This document shows positions 5,181 to 5,306 of a stretch of 5,306 bases of DNA, piece after piece. The stretch lies in NCBI GenBank assembly GCA_029933535.1, contig JAOZNZ010000261.1, positions 1 to 5,306 on the forward strand. The letters run 5' to 3'. The translations under genes and the position numbers were made by a program. The notes below the pieces were generated by a model. That model was not told the DNA's origin, searched no databases, and saw only the letters and a program-made list of their open reading frames with translations. This stretch comes from a bacterium. Lineage in GTDB: Bacteria > Auribacterota > UBA3054 > B51-G9. The first letter of the stretch is position 1. Each line of letters begins with the position of its first letter.

Positions 5181-5235
5181 TTTATTACATTTAAATAATT
5201 TATATGGCTCAATGGTTTTTTCCGGGGGGCGGCTT

Positions 5236-5264
5236 TGTATATTTTGCTTTTTTTACTTTTGCAA
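5236..5264 (-). promoter_or_regulatory. Candidate sigma70 promoter of the lipoprotein-GH20 operon
   Basis: On the minus strand TTGCAA (5264-5259) is followed after exactly 17 bp by TATACA (5241-5236). Each hexamer matches consensus at four of six positions. Transcription would start near 5229, inside the GC-rich patch at 5223-5232, leaving a leader of about 50 nt before the lipoprotein start. Position and spacing are good, but the AT-rich background makes chance matches likely. Confidence 0.42.
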
Positions 5265-5272
5265 ATTTTATC

Positions 5273-5293
5273 CAACCGACCTTGTGTCGGTTG
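5273..5293. terminator. Perfect 8-bp hairpin upstream of the lipoprotein promoter
   Basis: CAACCGAC (5273-5280) and GTCGGTTG (5286-5293) pair perfectly around the 5-nt loop CTTGT. On neither strand does a clear U-run follow: the minus strand continues GATAAAATTT. It lies just upstream of the candidate -35 hexamer on the minus strand. It may therefore be the terminator of a gene beyond the right edge, or an operator for the lipoprotein-GH20 operon. The stem is certain; its role is not. Confidence 0.45.
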
Positions 5294-5306
5294 TGAACAA
5301 ATTAAT

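Overview
The window is AT-rich bacterial DNA. It holds parts of what looks like a glycan-degradation neighbourhood, and its intergenic spacers are unusually rich in repeats. No gene here is a safe phylogenetic marker. From memory, the mix of a GH127-like tail, an exported TIM-barrel protein, a GH20 hexosaminidase and phrase-like spacer repeats (GAACATC, CACTAAT, TCTTTG, GCTTAGCG) fits an environmental member of the PVC group (Lentisphaerota, Kiritimatiellota or Planctomycetota) or a similar candidate phylum. That placement is an inference with low confidence.

Layout. Positions 1-131 are the last 42 codons of a plus-strand gene resembling the C-terminus of GH127/DUF1680 beta-L-arabinofuranosidases. 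A 442-nt gene-free stretch (132-573) follows; it holds short periodic repeats, a weak promoter candidate and a long imperfect inverted repeat (285-385). Next is a plus-strand gene (574-1737) for a secreted TIM-barrel protein of glycosidase type. It converges with a minus-strand gene (1974-2966) for a secreted protein of unknown function, and the spacer between them carries two stem-loops and a GAACATY heptamer repeat. Positions 2967-3220 are another repeat-rich spacer. The right end is a probable two-gene minus-strand operon: a small lipoprotein (4788-5180), then a GH20 beta-N-acetylhexosaminidase (3221-4765) 22 nt downstream. A plausible promoter lies at 5236-5264 and a perfect hairpin upstream of it at 5273-5293.

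How the genes may work together. An arabinofuranosidase-like enzyme, a secreted TIM-barrel hydrolase candidate and a hexosaminidase suggest stepwise breakdown of a complex glycan. The GH20 enzyme has no visible signal peptide, so it would act on imported oligosaccharides in the cytoplasm. No transporter, regulator or sulfatase is visible, so the substrate cannot be named.

The most interesting observation is a GC-rich block of nested palindromes (4375-4430) inside the GH20 coding sequence. It is in frame and adds about 18 residues of low-complexity type between the two GH20 domains. It behaves like a protein-coding palindromic repeat element, comparable in principle to the Rickettsia palindromic elements. 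A possible relic with shared words lies in the neighbouring lipoprotein gene. I see no CRISPR array, transposase, tRNA, rRNA or recognisable defence system.
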